Assembly: GCA_013349325.1 (NCBI GenBank)
Contig: DUZX01000004.1
Location: 62,001 to 126,000, forward strand
Reading direction: 5' to 3'
Length of the DNA stretch: 64,000 bases
Source of the DNA: Desulfuromonadales bacterium
Lineage (GTDB): Bacteria; Desulfobacterota; Desulfuromonadia; Geobacterales; Pseudopelobacteraceae
Positions 45,990 to 54,739 of the stretch are shown piece by piece (the first letter of the stretch is position 1; each line of letters begins with the position of its first letter). The notes beneath the pieces are model-generated. The model was not told the origin of the DNA, did no database searches, and saw nothing but the letters and a program-made list of their open reading frames with translations. Made by a program: the position numbers and the translations under genes.

Positions 45990-46754
45990 TCACTCTATCG
46001 GAACAAGCTGGAAATCCGTATCAGTCAGCCCGATGTTGCGGCGCAGGTTTTTAAAGGTCATGGTGGCCTTGTCGCCGTTCTGCTCCAGTATGGCCAGACG
46101 CCGGATGGTGCCGTCTTTCAAGAAGGTGATCATCACCTCTTTTATCTGCCCCTTAACCTGACCGGAACTGAGTGGCCTGATAACCAACGTGTAGATGTTG
46201 TGGGTCAGATCAGCCTGAATATCAATACCTTCCGGCAGCCGGGTGACCGGCGTGGCCAGTTTTGCAAACCAGCGTCCGAGGCCCTGATCAGGCGGCAGGA
46301 TAATCCTGTTTGGAACTCCGCCCTGTCCGGCCAGCTGCTGAAGCTGGGTATCCTTCAGCACCATGCGACTTGAGTACGGAGGATTAAGTGCCATAAAAAA
46401 CTGATCCGGTTTTTTGAAACGCACCGTCCCGCTCATGGTCATTGTGCGTCGCATAAGTGCGAGTTTTTTTTCCTGTGTTATTTCAGCACTGAAATCAGAA
46501 ATGCCGGCAAATCCGGCCCGCAGCGCCTCCAAACCGTCCAGCGCGGCAATCGGACGGGCCTCGGCGAATGCAGGTAGAAGCCACAAAAAAGACAAACACA
46601 AAAAACTGAACAAAATATTTGAACCACAGAGCAACAGAGCAACTGAGGTACATGCATGTCGGGTTTCGTGAAAAAGAATATTTTGTCTGAACGTTTTTGA
46701 CGTCTCTGTTGCACTGGCGCTCTCTGTTTCAGTAACTAAATTTCTTAACCTCAT
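45990..46754 (-). CDS. LolA-like outer-membrane lipoprotein carrier, with repeat-derived N-terminus
   Basis: The C-terminal 190 residues show the LolA pattern: FSAEITQEKKLALMRRTMTM, SGTVRFKKPDQFFMALNPPY and LVIRPLSSGQVKGQIKEVMI. Such carriers cross the periplasm; in aryl polyene loci this is ApeL. The ATG at 46754 overlaps the dehydratase stop (ATGA), which supports it as the original start. After MRLRN come about 42 residues with no likeness to LolA, encoded by a dispersed repeat, and only then the signal-peptide core LFSFLCLSFLWLLPAFAEA. Removing that stretch gives a normal signal peptide. Export may be impaired, or a later TTG start at 46613 may be used. Confidence 0.78.
   Translation of the reverse strand: MRLRNLVTETESASATETSKTFRQNILFHETRHACTSVALLLCGSNILFSFLCLSFLWLLPAFAEARPIAALDGLEALRAGFAGISDFSAEITQEKKLALMRRTMTMSGTVRFKKPDQFFMALNPPYSSRMVLKDTQLQQLAGQGGVPNRIILPPDQGLGRWFAKLATPVTRLPEGIDIQADLTHNIYTLVIRPLSSGQVKGQIKEVMITFLKDGTIRRLAILEQNGDKATMTFKNLRRNIGLTDTDFQLVPIE
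46618..46733. repeat. Dispersed repeat inserted within the lolA-like gene
   Basis: The plus strand reads TTGAACCACAGAGCAACAGA then GCAACTGAG at its left end, and its right end (CTCTGTTGCA...CTCTCTGTTTCAG) is a loose inverted counterpart. The left end matches the nested element of copy B (52966-53107). The length keeps the lolA frame open. Exact ends are estimates. Confidence 0.6.
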
Positions 46755-47134
46755 AACTTCCCCACTCCCAGCGTCAGCTGTACCGTCAACAATGTTCGTC
46801 CTTCACAACAGACTTCCCCCGCGACCATGAACAGCCTCCCGAATGATTTGATCACCCGCGCGGAAATAGTGAGCATATCACCAACCTGTGGGGTTCCGGA
46901 GAACTCGGCCCTGTCAATGGAGGCCAGAAAGCCACCCTCCCCTTCGGTCGTGATCGTCAGAATGCCGGATAGTTGGGCAACCGACTCTACTAACAACATC
47001 TGGGCGACTCCATACGACGATGAAACCGCGCGGAGTGCGGTCGCCTGGATACCGTCTTCAAGGGCAATGATCCGATCCAGCAGCAGGAACGGATAGCGAT
47101 GCGGCAGGTATGTAGCGGGATCAGGGTTGAACAG
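46751..47134 (-). CDS. Hotdog-fold 3-hydroxyacyl-ACP dehydratase (FabZ/ApeP-like)
   Basis: The protein core begins YLPHRYPFLLLDRIIALEDG, with the catalytic His, and has the Glu in LLVESVAQLSGIL; these are the FabZ/FabA residues. The start is unclear. CTG at 47134 has GGAGG five bases before it and gives 127 residues; the only other in-frame candidate is GTG at 47245, inside the CLF-like gene. It would remove water from 3-hydroxyacyl-ACP in each extension cycle. Its stop overlaps the lolA-like start. Confidence 0.82.
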   Translation of the reverse strand: MFNPDPATYLPHRYPFLLLDRIIALEDGIQATALRAVSSSYGVAQMLLVESVAQLSGILTITTEGEGGFLASIDRAEFSGTPQVGDMLTISARVIKSFGRLFMVAGEVCCEGRTLLTVQLTLGVGKL

Positions 47135-48170
47135 ACGCGCCTCCGCGAAAACGGATGGCGTAGTAGGGCCCTTCCGGAGAAGCGGCCAGATGCAGACCCT
47201 GCTGACCGGCAGGCAGGGAGGCCAGCAGAAACGCCATGGCAACACCCCCCATAGCCAGGCTGCGACCGATCAGCGGAGCAATGTCAAGAGTAGGAACGTC
47301 CGGTAACTGTTGCATTAACTGCGGGTCAAGGGCTGTCGTCCCGGAAAGCGAGAGCAGATCGCAGCCTTCAGATCCCTCCAGCAATCTGCAAAATCCCTCC
47401 GTTTCACTCCCCTTCAGCAGCAGGCCGAGCGTACTGATATGTTCAAGAGTCGCACGTGGTACAACGCCACGCCGGGCGGCATGAGCGGCACTCTCCAGCA
47501 CCAGCATACCGCTCCCCTCACCAAAGGAGGATGCGTAGCGACGCAACTGCCCGGTAGCAGCGAAGCCGGTTATCATCTGCGGCGTCAGGTCATCGGCGCC
47601 ACCGGTCAGCATGATATCGGCCCGCCCCTCCTGGATACAGCGGCAGGCCATCATGAAGGCCGCTTCGGCCGAGCAGAAGCGTTGAATCAAGGTGACGTTG
47701 GGCCCTTTCAGACCATGTTCAATGGAGGCATTACTGGCGGGGGCATTGGAGACAACATTTGGAAACAGCATCGGATTGAGGCCGTTGACGCCATCCTTGA
47801 AGTAACCGGACAGAAAATCAACCGAATTGGCGATACCGCCGAACCCGCAGCCCAAAATGATACCGATCCGCTCGGGCGGCATATCAGCCACCACCACTCC
47901 GGCATCCTGCAGGGCCAGAGCACTGGCCGCCACGGCAAACTGACTGCAGCGATCCAGCTTGCGCGCCTTCAAGGGGGGCATATAGTCGGCAATTTTGAAC
48001 GAAAGTGCCCTGCCCCAGCGCTGCCCCGCACCACCAGGGATATCGGCGGGTACGGCCGAGAGAGCATCGCCGCCGTTGTGCAGCACATCCAGCAACGGCA
48101 GAACGCCGATACCGGCGGCAGTCACGGCCGCATACCCGCTGATAACAATATCATTCGACATGCGTGTCAT
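47121..48170 (-). CDS. Chain-length-factor-like ketosynthase
   Basis: The 349-residue protein has a thiolase-fold ketosynthase body (CGFGGIANSVDFLSGYF; TLIQRFCSAEAAFMMACRCI). The nucleophile position still has Cys166, but both catalytic histidines are replaced: the VNAHGTGT stretch reads LSLSGTTALD, and the GHxxGAAG stretch reads IGRSLAMGG. That pattern marks a non-catalytic partner (CLF/KS-beta), as ApeC is in aryl polyene systems. ATG at 48170 overlaps the stop of the active ketosynthase gene (ATGA), as expected for a heterodimer made in equal amounts. Confidence 0.82.
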   Translation of the reverse strand: MTRMSNDIVISGYAAVTAAGIGVLPLLDVLHNGGDALSAVPADIPGGAGQRWGRALSFKIADYMPPLKARKLDRCSQFAVAASALALQDAGVVVADMPPERIGIILGCGFGGIANSVDFLSGYFKDGVNGLNPMLFPNVVSNAPASNASIEHGLKGPNVTLIQRFCSAEAAFMMACRCIQEGRADIMLTGGADDLTPQMITGFAATGQLRRYASSFGEGSGMLVLESAAHAARRGVVPRATLEHISTLGLLLKGSETEGFCRLLEGSEGCDLLSLSGTTALDPQLMQQLPDVPTLDIAPLIGRSLAMGGVAMAFLLASLPAGQQGLHLAASPEGPYYAIRFRGGASVQP

Positions 48171-49399
48171 ACCCCCAGCACCAGAGAGGTAATATTGCCC
48201 CCAAAGGCAAATGAATTCGAGAGCGCCACCGTCGCGGCGCAGGCACGAGGAGCGGCGTGACAGTACTCCAGATCGCATTCCGGATCGCGCCCCCGGAAGT
48301 TGAGCGTCTGCGGAATAATACGCAGGTTCAACGCCAGTATGGTTGCCAGCGCCTCAACCGCCCCGGCCGCCCCCAGACAATGCCCGGTCAGAGCCTTGGT
48401 GGAAATCAGCGGCACCCCGGCGACCTGTTCACCGAAAACCTGCTTGACGGCCTGTGATTCAATACCGTCATTGAGTGGTGTCCCGGTTCCATGGGCATTT
48501 ACCCAACCAACCTGATCATTCTGCACCCCGGCCGAAGCGATGGCGGCCTGCATGACGCGGGCAGCCGTGGATCCGCTCGACTCGGGCGCTGTCATATGGT
48601 AGGCCTCGCCTGCCAGGGCATACCCGAGGATATATCCGTACAGCTGGGCCCCGCGTGCCAGGGCGTCATCTTCGCGCTCCAGCACCATAAACGCGGCCCC
48701 TTCACCCAGCGAGATTCCCTGACGACCAAGACTGAAGGGGGAGCAGGGGCAAGGATCGACGACTTTTAATGCATTAAACCCACAAAACGTCAGCAGCGAG
48801 AGCGTATCGACACCGCCGACCAGCATCGCCTTCTGTTGTCCGCCGGCAACCAGGTCGGCGCCCCAGCCGACAGCGGTCGCCGAAGAGGAGCAGGCGGTGG
48901 TGATGGTTCCCTGATAACCGGCCAGACCGAAGCGCAGGGCGATTTCTGTGGCGCTCTTGTCCGGCAGCAGACCGCGCAGCAGGACCGGTTCGCTCTTCTC
49001 TCCGGCCAGGTGCGACTTCAGCCACTGTTCACTTTGGAACATGCCCCCCGCTCCACCCCCGATTGAAACACCGATATCATAGGGGGAATAGAAAGTCGCA
49101 GCACCACTGGCATCGAGAGCCTCACCAGCTGCAATCAACCCGAACTGGTCAGCACGCGAGAGTTTGCGAATGGCACGGCGATCGAAATAATTCAGCGGGT
49201 CATAGCCTTTCACCTGACAGCCGATGTGAGAGGGGAAATCCGACGTATCAAACAGGTCAAGCGTTCCGATCGCGCTCGTATTTCCGGACAGCGCCTGACG
49301 GAACGATGCTACGTTCGTGGCGGCTCCGCAGAAAATACCAAGGCCGGTTATGGCAACCCGTTGTCTCTTGTCAGACGGAATGTTCGTCAGGGCATTCAT
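48167..49399 (-). CDS. Beta-ketoacyl-ACP synthase, catalytic subunit (FabF-like)
   Basis: The 410-residue enzyme has a full Cys-His-His triad: Cys170 in TITTACSSSATAVG, His303 in VNAHGTGTPLNDG and His340 in ALTGHCLGAAGAVEA. It condenses acyl-ACP with malonyl-ACP. Its start shares one base with the FabG-like stop (TGATG), and its stop overlaps the CLF-like gene, so FabG, KS and CLF should be translated as a block. A chain maker for a lipid or polyene is likely. Confidence 0.92.
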   Translation of the reverse strand: MNALTNIPSDKRQRVAITGLGIFCGAATNVASFRQALSGNTSAIGTLDLFDTSDFPSHIGCQVKGYDPLNYFDRRAIRKLSRADQFGLIAAGEALDASGAATFYSPYDIGVSIGGGAGGMFQSEQWLKSHLAGEKSEPVLLRGLLPDKSATEIALRFGLAGYQGTITTACSSSATAVGWGADLVAGGQQKAMLVGGVDTLSLLTFCGFNALKVVDPCPCSPFSLGRQGISLGEGAAFMVLEREDDALARGAQLYGYILGYALAGEAYHMTAPESSGSTAARVMQAAIASAGVQNDQVGWVNAHGTGTPLNDGIESQAVKQVFGEQVAGVPLISTKALTGHCLGAAGAVEALATILALNLRIIPQTLNFRGRDPECDLEYCHAAPRACAATVALSNSFAFGGNITSLVLGV

Positions 49400-50139
49400 C
49401 AGAGTATCCCACCGTCAACTACCAGGGTTTGCCCGGTGATATAGGATGCCCGTCCGGAAGCCAGAAACAGAACCGCATCGGCCACCTCCTCCGGTCTACC
49501 GATCCTGCCAAGCGCAGAACCTTTCACGATGCCATCGACGAGATCCTGTTTCATGCCTGCGGTCATTTCGGTGGCAATCAACCCCGCCGCAACAGCATTG
49601 ACGCGGATCCCCATTACGCCAACCTCACGCGCCAATGATTTGGCGAAGCTGATGGCAGCCCCCTTGGAGGCGGCGTAATTGGATTGACCGGCGGTACCGG
49701 CAAGAGCCGAAACGGACGAAATCATGATAATACTGCCGCTGCGGCGGGACATCATCTTGCGAAGTCCCCATTTGCTGCAGTGAAACAGTGGATAAAGATT
49801 GGTATGGATTACGGCATCCCAGTCATCATCAGCCATCATCGCCAACCAGCCGTCACGGATGATGCCGGCATTATTGACCAGTACATCAATGTAGCCGGCT
49901 TCTCTGGCGGCCTGATTGATCAGGAGTTGCGCACCGGCCACCGTACTGACATCGGCTTTAACCGGCGTGATGCTCCCTGCCAGCCCCTCTGCCATGACAC
50001 ATGTCTCGTTCGCGGCGCTCTCATTGGAAAGATAGGCGGCAAAAACGTGCGCCCCGCCGGTTGCAAAAGCCAGCGAGATCGCCCGGCCGATGCCGCGAGT
50101 GCCGCCGGTGACAACGATGCGTTTATCATGAAATTCCAA
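49399..50139 (-). CDS. 3-oxoacyl-ACP reductase (FabG-like SDR)
   Basis: The 246-residue short-chain dehydrogenase has the NADP loop [17 protein letters not shown] (89-92), and catalytic Ser142, Tyr155, Lys159 in [20 protein letters not shown]. The C-terminal [20 protein letters not shown] is FabG-like. It reduces the keto group after each condensation (ApeQ role). Start is a TTG with AAGGAG seven bases upstream. It follows a radical SAM gene by 24 bases. Confidence 0.92.
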   Translation of the reverse strand: MEFHDKRIVVTGGTRGIGRAISLAFATGGAHVFAAYLSNESAANETCVMAEGLAGSITPVKADVSTVAGAQLLINQAAREAGYIDVLVNNAGIIRDGWLAMMADDDWDAVIHTNLYPLFHCSKWGLRKMMSRRSGSIIMISSVSALAGTAGQSNYAASKGAAISFAKSLAREVGVMGIRVNAVAAGLIATEMTAGMKQDLVDGIVKGSALGRIGRPEEVADAVLFLASGRASYITGQTLVVDGGIL

Positions 50140-50163
50140 TAGGGGCTCCTTTACAAAATCCGT

Positions 50164-51543
50164 TTACATCGGTTTGACCCGACTCCTGCCCATCCGTTTC
50201 ATCAGTTTCCAGAGCGGCCCTTTGACCGGGAACATGCGCAGGGCGTCCAGCATGGCATCACTTATGTTGACTTCCAGCCCCGGCACAACCCAATTGGTGC
50301 GTTTAACCGCTTCCGTAATAACCAGCTCGGCCAGCTGTTGCCTGACCAGCGCAGAGATATAAAAAACCGGCTGCAATAGATTCGTAGCGGCGGTGACACC
50401 CCCTTCAGCCAGCGCCGTCTGATATATTGAGGTGCCGGGATAGATGCGGATACCGGTCATGGTGATGACCGCCGTCGGCTGCAGTTCATCCATCAGGGCA
50501 AAGCTTTCCGCTACGGTTTCCTGCGTCTCACCCGGCCCGCCGAAGAGCATGTAATGGGCAAAATCCACACCACGCTGACGGCAGAGCAGTGATGCAGTGC
50601 GAACGTCTTCTACCGTAAATGATTTGCCGAGGTTCTTCAACATCTGCGGGGAACCGGATTCGGTGCCGAACTCCACTGCATCGCAACCGGCAGCCAGCAT
50701 CAGATCGAGCAGCTCAGCTGTTATAAAAGCCGGGTTAATAAAAGCGGTCCAGGCGACCGTAAACGGCGCAGAGATCATGGCACGACACAACTCTTCTGCA
50801 AAGGCGGTCGGATAATTAAAAATATCATCAACAAAATAGACGTAGCTGATGGCCTGCTCATCAACCAAAGTCCGCAGTTCGGTGATGATCTCGGTCACCG
50901 GCCGCAGCCGCATGGCGCGCCCCTCCAGAAGCGGATAGGTGCAGTAGATACAGCAGAAGGGACAGCCGCGCTTGGTCTGGACATTGGCCATCCCCCCCTC
51001 GCGCTGATAGCGTGCCACATTAAAAAGAGTGCGGTCGGGTGTCCCGATCTGCGCCAGTGGCTGCGGTGGCTGAAATACAGAACAGCCCCTGACCAGTAAT
51101 CCCGGCAATCCCTGCGGATCCAGGCCGTTTTCAATTTTTTCCAGAAGCTGCGGGAGCAGTAATTCCCCCTCCCCCACTATGCCGAAATCGGCCTGCAGAT
51201 ACGCCAGTACCTCCTGCGGCATCAGTGAAAATCCGGAGCCACCGACGACCGTGCGCGCCTGTCGGTGACAGATCGTGACGATCCCTTTGACCCCTTCCAG
51301 ATAGGAACGCGAGGCGGGCCACGTAACGTTATCGATGTTGCGCAGGGAAATCACGACCAGATCAGGTGCGAACGTTTCCAGCTCTGCAGTGACCGCCCGT
51401 TCCGGATCAGCTTCAAAGCAGAGATCAACAACTGCCAGCTGATGACCGGCAGCGGCCAGGGGGCCGGCCAGATAGGCCAATCCTATCGGAAATACCGGAT
51501 AGGGGGAGCGTTCACGATTGGCGGAGATCAGCAGTACCTTCAT
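50164..51543 (-). CDS. B12-binding-domain radical SAM enzyme, no. 1
   Basis: The 459-residue protein has an N-terminal cobalamin-binding-type Rossmann region (MKVLLISANRERSPYPVFPI, GLAYLAGPLAAAGHQLAVVD, VVGGSGFSLMPQEVLAYL) and a radical SAM core with CPFCCIYC (Cys194, 198, 201). The gene overlaps the thioesterase stop by four bases. Class B enzymes of this build methylate or make C-C bonds at unreactive carbons, for example HpnP. The lower axial His motif DxHxxG is not seen. It is embedded between the thioesterase and FabG genes, so its substrate is presumably an acyl chain on ACP or its product. Confidence 0.87.
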   Translation of the reverse strand: MKVLLISANRERSPYPVFPIGLAYLAGPLAAAGHQLAVVDLCFEADPERAVTAELETFAPDLVVISLRNIDNVTWPASRSYLEGVKGIVTICHRQARTVVGGSGFSLMPQEVLAYLQADFGIVGEGELLLPQLLEKIENGLDPQGLPGLLVRGCSVFQPPQPLAQIGTPDRTLFNVARYQREGGMANVQTKRGCPFCCIYCTYPLLEGRAMRLRPVTEIITELRTLVDEQAISYVYFVDDIFNYPTAFAEELCRAMISAPFTVAWTAFINPAFITAELLDLMLAAGCDAVEFGTESGSPQMLKNLGKSFTVEDVRTASLLCRQRGVDFAHYMLFGGPGETQETVAESFALMDELQPTAVITMTGIRIYPGTSIYQTALAEGGVTAATNLLQPVFYISALVRQQLAELVITEAVKRTNWVVPGLEVNISDAMLDALRMFPVKGPLWKLMKRMGRSRVKPM

Positions 51544-51962
51544 GGCGATTCCAACCAGCTTCGCATGCGGGCCAAACGTTTGGCAATCACAGCCGGCAGC
51601 TGAAATTGCAGTACACCATTCAGATCCGTCAGGGCGTGTGTTGTCAGTGCCGAGGCCAGCTTTACCCCATCAGCGTCAACGATGACACTCTCAAAGATCA
51701 AGGTGGCAGAATCAGTGGGGACGAGACCGGTTTTAACGGTCAACTGATCATTAAATCGAGCCGGACGCAGGTATTTGATTTCGAGGTTCACGACCGGACC
51801 GAGATAGCCCAGTTCAGCCAACTGAAAGGCATCCAGACCGAACAGACCGGTCAACCCGAGTCGGCCTGTCTCCAGCCAGGCAACGTAGTGTCCATGCCAG
51901 GCCACACGATAGGCATCCACTTCGTTGAAGCGCACCGTGACCGGCGTTTCGTGATACCTCAT
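51540..51962 (-). CDS. 4HBT-type acyl thioesterase
   Basis: The 140-residue hotdog protein has VRFNEVDAYRVAWHGHYVAW, the YbgC/4-hydroxybenzoyl-CoA thioesterase active-site region with a catalytic Asp, followed by LEIKYLRPARFNDQLTV. It could release the chain from ACP or hand it on (ApeK role). It is coupled by four-base overlaps on both sides, to the acyltransferase gene before it and the radical SAM gene after it. Confidence 0.87.
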   Translation of the reverse strand: MRYHETPVTVRFNEVDAYRVAWHGHYVAWLETGRLGLTGLFGLDAFQLAELGYLGPVVNLEIKYLRPARFNDQLTVKTGLVPTDSATLIFESVIVDADGVKLASALTTHALTDLNGVLQFQLPAVIAKRLARMRSWLESP

Positions 51963-52798
51963 GGCGCACCTTCGCTATCGATCCAGCGGTTGAATTTTTT
52001 GAGTGCATCACCGGCGCCGACTTCACTAAAAACAGTACAGCCCAGGCTACGTGCAGCCTGGTAACTGCGCTGCCACCAGACCGGATGCAGCAGCTCATCC
52101 AGCAGAAAGACGGGGATATCTACAGCGGCGAGATGTTTCTGGCTGATATGCTCCAGAAGAGGAACTGCCGGTTCTGCATAATGGTAATCGTCGAAAATTT
52201 TACGCAGCTCTGCAGCGGCTTCCGCCATATCCGGCGTATGCAGGGGGGCATCGCATTCAAAGAGTGATACCGAAAAAGCGCCCGCCGCGCTGCACGCTTC
52301 CAGTGCCGCCATGACGGCAGCATGTTCTCCGGCCAGCAGAAAATGCCGTGACGTATTGTAGTTGGCCAGATAAACGCCATGCCGTGCGGCAGCTGATCTG
52401 GCCGGTTCCTCGGCCAGGCCGACCAGACACCCCAACGCGTAACGCAGTCCGGAAAAGGCTTCTGTCAGGACAACTCCGACCCGGGCGGTCATGGCAAGTG
52501 CATCCTGCTCCGAGATCGAGCCACAGACGGCCAGGGCCGGGTAGATACCCATACTATGCTCGATGATCAGATCCGGATTTTGACCGACAGCGCGCAGTTC
52601 GCGTGCCCGGCAAAGACTGACGGCGGTGCCGTAAATCTGTAGGCGCACATGTTCACTCAAGGTAACATCGCTCTCCTGACAGCTCAGCGGATTAAAACCG
52701 GTGACGGAGCGGGCGAGCGTACCAATCTGCTCCCCATGTTGTTCGGGAAAGAGATACTCATGGCGCATCGGTTGTCCCGGAAACATCCAGCAGTTCAT
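51959..52798 (-). CDS. FabD-like acyltransferase (malonyl-CoA:ACP transacylase family)
   Basis: The 279-residue protein has the FabD fold marks in altered form: FPGQPM near the N-terminus, EHSMGIYPALAV with the nucleophile Ser82 (GHSxG is usual), and CDAPLHTPDMAEAA with the catalytic His. The conserved substrate-binding Arg segment (normally QGSR/GRGxxMQ) was not clearly found. It may load malonyl or an unusual acyl group on the ACP. Start has AAAGG upstream; the stop overlaps the thioesterase start. Copy B of the MITE-like repeat lies just upstream. Confidence 0.75.
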   Translation of the reverse strand: MNCWMFPGQPMRHEYLFPEQHGEQIGTLARSVTGFNPLSCQESDVTLSEHVRLQIYGTAVSLCRARELRAVGQNPDLIIEHSMGIYPALAVCGSISEQDALAMTARVGVVLTEAFSGLRYALGCLVGLAEEPARSAAARHGVYLANYNTSRHFLLAGEHAAVMAALEACSAAGAFSVSLFECDAPLHTPDMAEAAAELRKIFDDYHYAEPAVPLLEHISQKHLAAVDIPVFLLDELLHPVWWQRSYQAARSLGCTVFSEVGAGDALKKFNRWIDSEGAP

Positions 52799-52819
52799 AG
52801 CAGTTACCTTTCATCCTGA

Positions 52820-53167
52820 ATCCTGCAAACCCTACCACAGAGTCACAGTGGGCACAGAGAAAATTCTTAATACTAAAAAGATATTCGCCTTAGAATCTCT
52901 TTGTTGTGCCGTTAACCTTTGAGGTAGTACGTTCTTTTTGAAAAAATCAACCTGGAAAAAGCATTTGAAACACAGAGCAACTGAGCAACTGAGCAAAAAC
53001 AAAGAAATTTTCAGAATAAAACGACAAAAAATCATTCACCATTTTGGTTATGTCAGTTGTTGATGTTACTGCCTGATTTCTCTGTTTCTCAGTTGCTCTG
53101 TGGTTCATGAACTGCCGTTTTTAGGATCAATGATTCCTCTGTGCTCTCTGTGACTCTGTGGTGGAAG
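52820..53167. repeat. MITE-like repeat, copy B, with a nested second element
   Basis: 348 bp sharing both ends with copy A (start ATCCTGCAAACCCTACCACA, end GTGGTGGAAG) but about 180 bp longer. The extra DNA contains an inverted-repeat element at 52966-53107. It fills the whole gap between two coupled halves of the biosynthetic locus. No gene or clear promoter was seen inside. Confidence 0.8.
52966..53107. mobile_element. Nested inverted-repeat element
   Basis: TGAAACACAGAGCAACTGAG (52966-52985) is matched in reverse by CTCAGTTGCTCTGTGGTTCA (53088-53107), one mismatch in 20. The centre is AT-rich and non-coding. A relative of its left end lies inside the lolA-like gene. Confidence 0.65.
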
Positions 53168-53188
53168 TTTTCAGGTTCATTGCGCTGC

Positions 53189-54463
53189 CTACTTACGGCG
53201 CAGCGCAGCCCGGAACCCGAAATTCATCGGGGCAAAAACCTGTAGAGAGCGATGGAGCTTGAAGAGACGCCGATACATGGAGGGGAGCGAATAAAAACTG
53301 TTGTTCAGCCAGTTGTAGCCTTCCTGCAGCTGTTCAACCGTCATGCCGATCGGCCGGAAATTGACATGCTCCATGTCATAATCCTGCCAGTTATTGGAGA
53401 TGATTCTTCCTTCGGCTTCCAGGCGCTGCCGCACGGCAGTACCGGGATAGGGGGTCAGCAGCGGGAAAATGGCGGATTCAAGGCGGGCATCCTCGCAGAA
53501 GCGCAGCAGCGGTTCGAAAATCGCCGGGGTATCGCCGTCGTAGCCAAGTACAAATGACCCCAGGATGCCGATACCGTTATCATGAAAGGATTTGGCATAA
53601 TCACGATAGGAGGAGGCCAGGTTGGTGACCTTGCCCATGGCGGTCAACGCCTCCTGATTGAGCGATTCAAAGCCGACAAACATGCCGTAACAGCCGGACT
53701 CACCGGCAGCTTTCATCAGTTCGGTATCGGCGGCAAAATCAATCGGAGAGTGCGAGAGCCACTTGAAATCCATCCCTTTCATACCGGTAAACAGCTCCAG
53801 GGCATACTTTCGATCGGCCACCAGATTGTCATCAACAAAAAAGATGAATGAATTAGATTTTCGGAGCTGGACCAGCTCCTCGAGGATATTTTTTATCGGC
53901 CGTTTGCGGTATTTACGGCCATAAAAAGCGGTTACCGAGCAGAACTCACAATCAAAGGGGCAACCGCGCGTCGTCTGGATCGTGTTGCTCAACAGGTAGC
54001 GCTTGCCTTTAAAAATTTCACGACGAGCGGTTGGAATGACATCCATCGGCATCTGCTCACGGGATTGATAACGAGGCAGAAGCTGTTTACGGTGAAAATC
54101 CTGCAGCAGCTGCGGCCAGGCCAGCTCGCCCTCCCCCACCACAACGGCATCGACATGCGTCAGTGCTTCATCCGGCAGATTGCTGGCATGGAAACCGCCC
54201 ATTACGACCGTTTTTCCTCGGCGACGGAACTCATCTGCAATCCGGTAGGCGCGCGGTGCCTGGGGAGTCATGGCGGTCAGGGCAATGATATCAGCGTCAC
54301 AGGAATAATTGATCTTTTCAAAATTATCATCCAACAGCTCAACGTCCCACTCAGGCGGGGTCACCGCTGCCAGGGCTGCCAATGACAAAGTCGGAAATTT
54401 AAAGGCCAGCTCACCCCATAATCGTCCCTTTTCCCAACCGGGAGCGATGAAGAGAATTTTCAT
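53189..54463 (-). CDS. B12-binding-domain radical SAM enzyme, no. 2
   Basis: The 424-residue protein opens MKILFIAPGWEKGRLWGELA, then FPTLSLAALAAVTPPEWDVE, a cobalamin-binding Rossmann pattern, with VVMGGFHASNLPDEALTHVD. The radical SAM core carries CPFDCEFC (Cys168, 172, 175). The build (B12 domain, rSAM, C-terminal helical domain) is that of HpnJ/HpnP-like enzymes of lipid chemistry. It overlaps the ACP gene by four bases, a strong hint that the ACP-bound chain is its substrate. It is a clear paralogue of enzyme no. 3. Confidence 0.87.
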   Translation of the reverse strand: MKILFIAPGWEKGRLWGELAFKFPTLSLAALAAVTPPEWDVELLDDNFEKINYSCDADIIALTAMTPQAPRAYRIADEFRRRGKTVVMGGFHASNLPDEALTHVDAVVVGEGELAWPQLLQDFHRKQLLPRYQSREQMPMDVIPTARREIFKGKRYLLSNTIQTTRGCPFDCEFCSVTAFYGRKYRKRPIKNILEELVQLRKSNSFIFFVDDNLVADRKYALELFTGMKGMDFKWLSHSPIDFAADTELMKAAGESGCYGMFVGFESLNQEALTAMGKVTNLASSYRDYAKSFHDNGIGILGSFVLGYDGDTPAIFEPLLRFCEDARLESAIFPLLTPYPGTAVRQRLEAEGRIISNNWQDYDMEHVNFRPIGMTVEQLQEGYNWLNNSFYSLPSMYRRLFKLHRSLQVFAPMNFGFRAALRRK

Positions 54464-54717
54464 TGTGCATGTTCTGCAATATAGCCGGCCATACTGCGAA
54501 CCGAGGCAAATACCACCGTCCCGGTAGCCGCGTCCGGCACGACTACGCCGAACTCTTTCTCCATAGCCACCACCAGCTGTAGTGCATCGATTGAATCCAG
54601 ACCCAAACCGTCACCAAACAGCGGCGCATCGGTGTCAATTTCATCAGCCGACATCCCCTCGATACGCAGGCTGTCAATAATCATCTGTTTTACCTTTGAA
54701 ATCAGCTCTTCTGACAT
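54460..54717 (-). CDS. Acyl carrier protein
   Basis: The 85-residue acidic protein (MSEELISKVKQMIIDSLRIE start) has the phosphopantetheine site GLGLDSIDALQLV with Ser42. DSI replaces the DSL of housekeeping AcpP, which is common in dedicated ACPs. GAGAGG stands before the ATG. The gene lies between the LpxL-like acyltransferase and radical SAM no. 2, sharing ATGA with the latter. It is the only ACP gene in the locus. Confidence 0.92.
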   Translation of the reverse strand: MSEELISKVKQMIIDSLRIEGMSADEIDTDAPLFGDGLGLDSIDALQLVVAMEKEFGVVVPDAATGTVVFASVRSMAGYIAEHAQ

Positions 54718-54739
54718 ATAAAACCTCTCGTAAAAACGA

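Noticed and set aside
50164-51543. Radical SAM no. 1 as a methylthiotransferase like MiaB or MtaB
   Set aside because: It lacks the N-terminal three-cysteine UPF0004 domain and a TRAM domain; the N-terminus is of B12-binding type.
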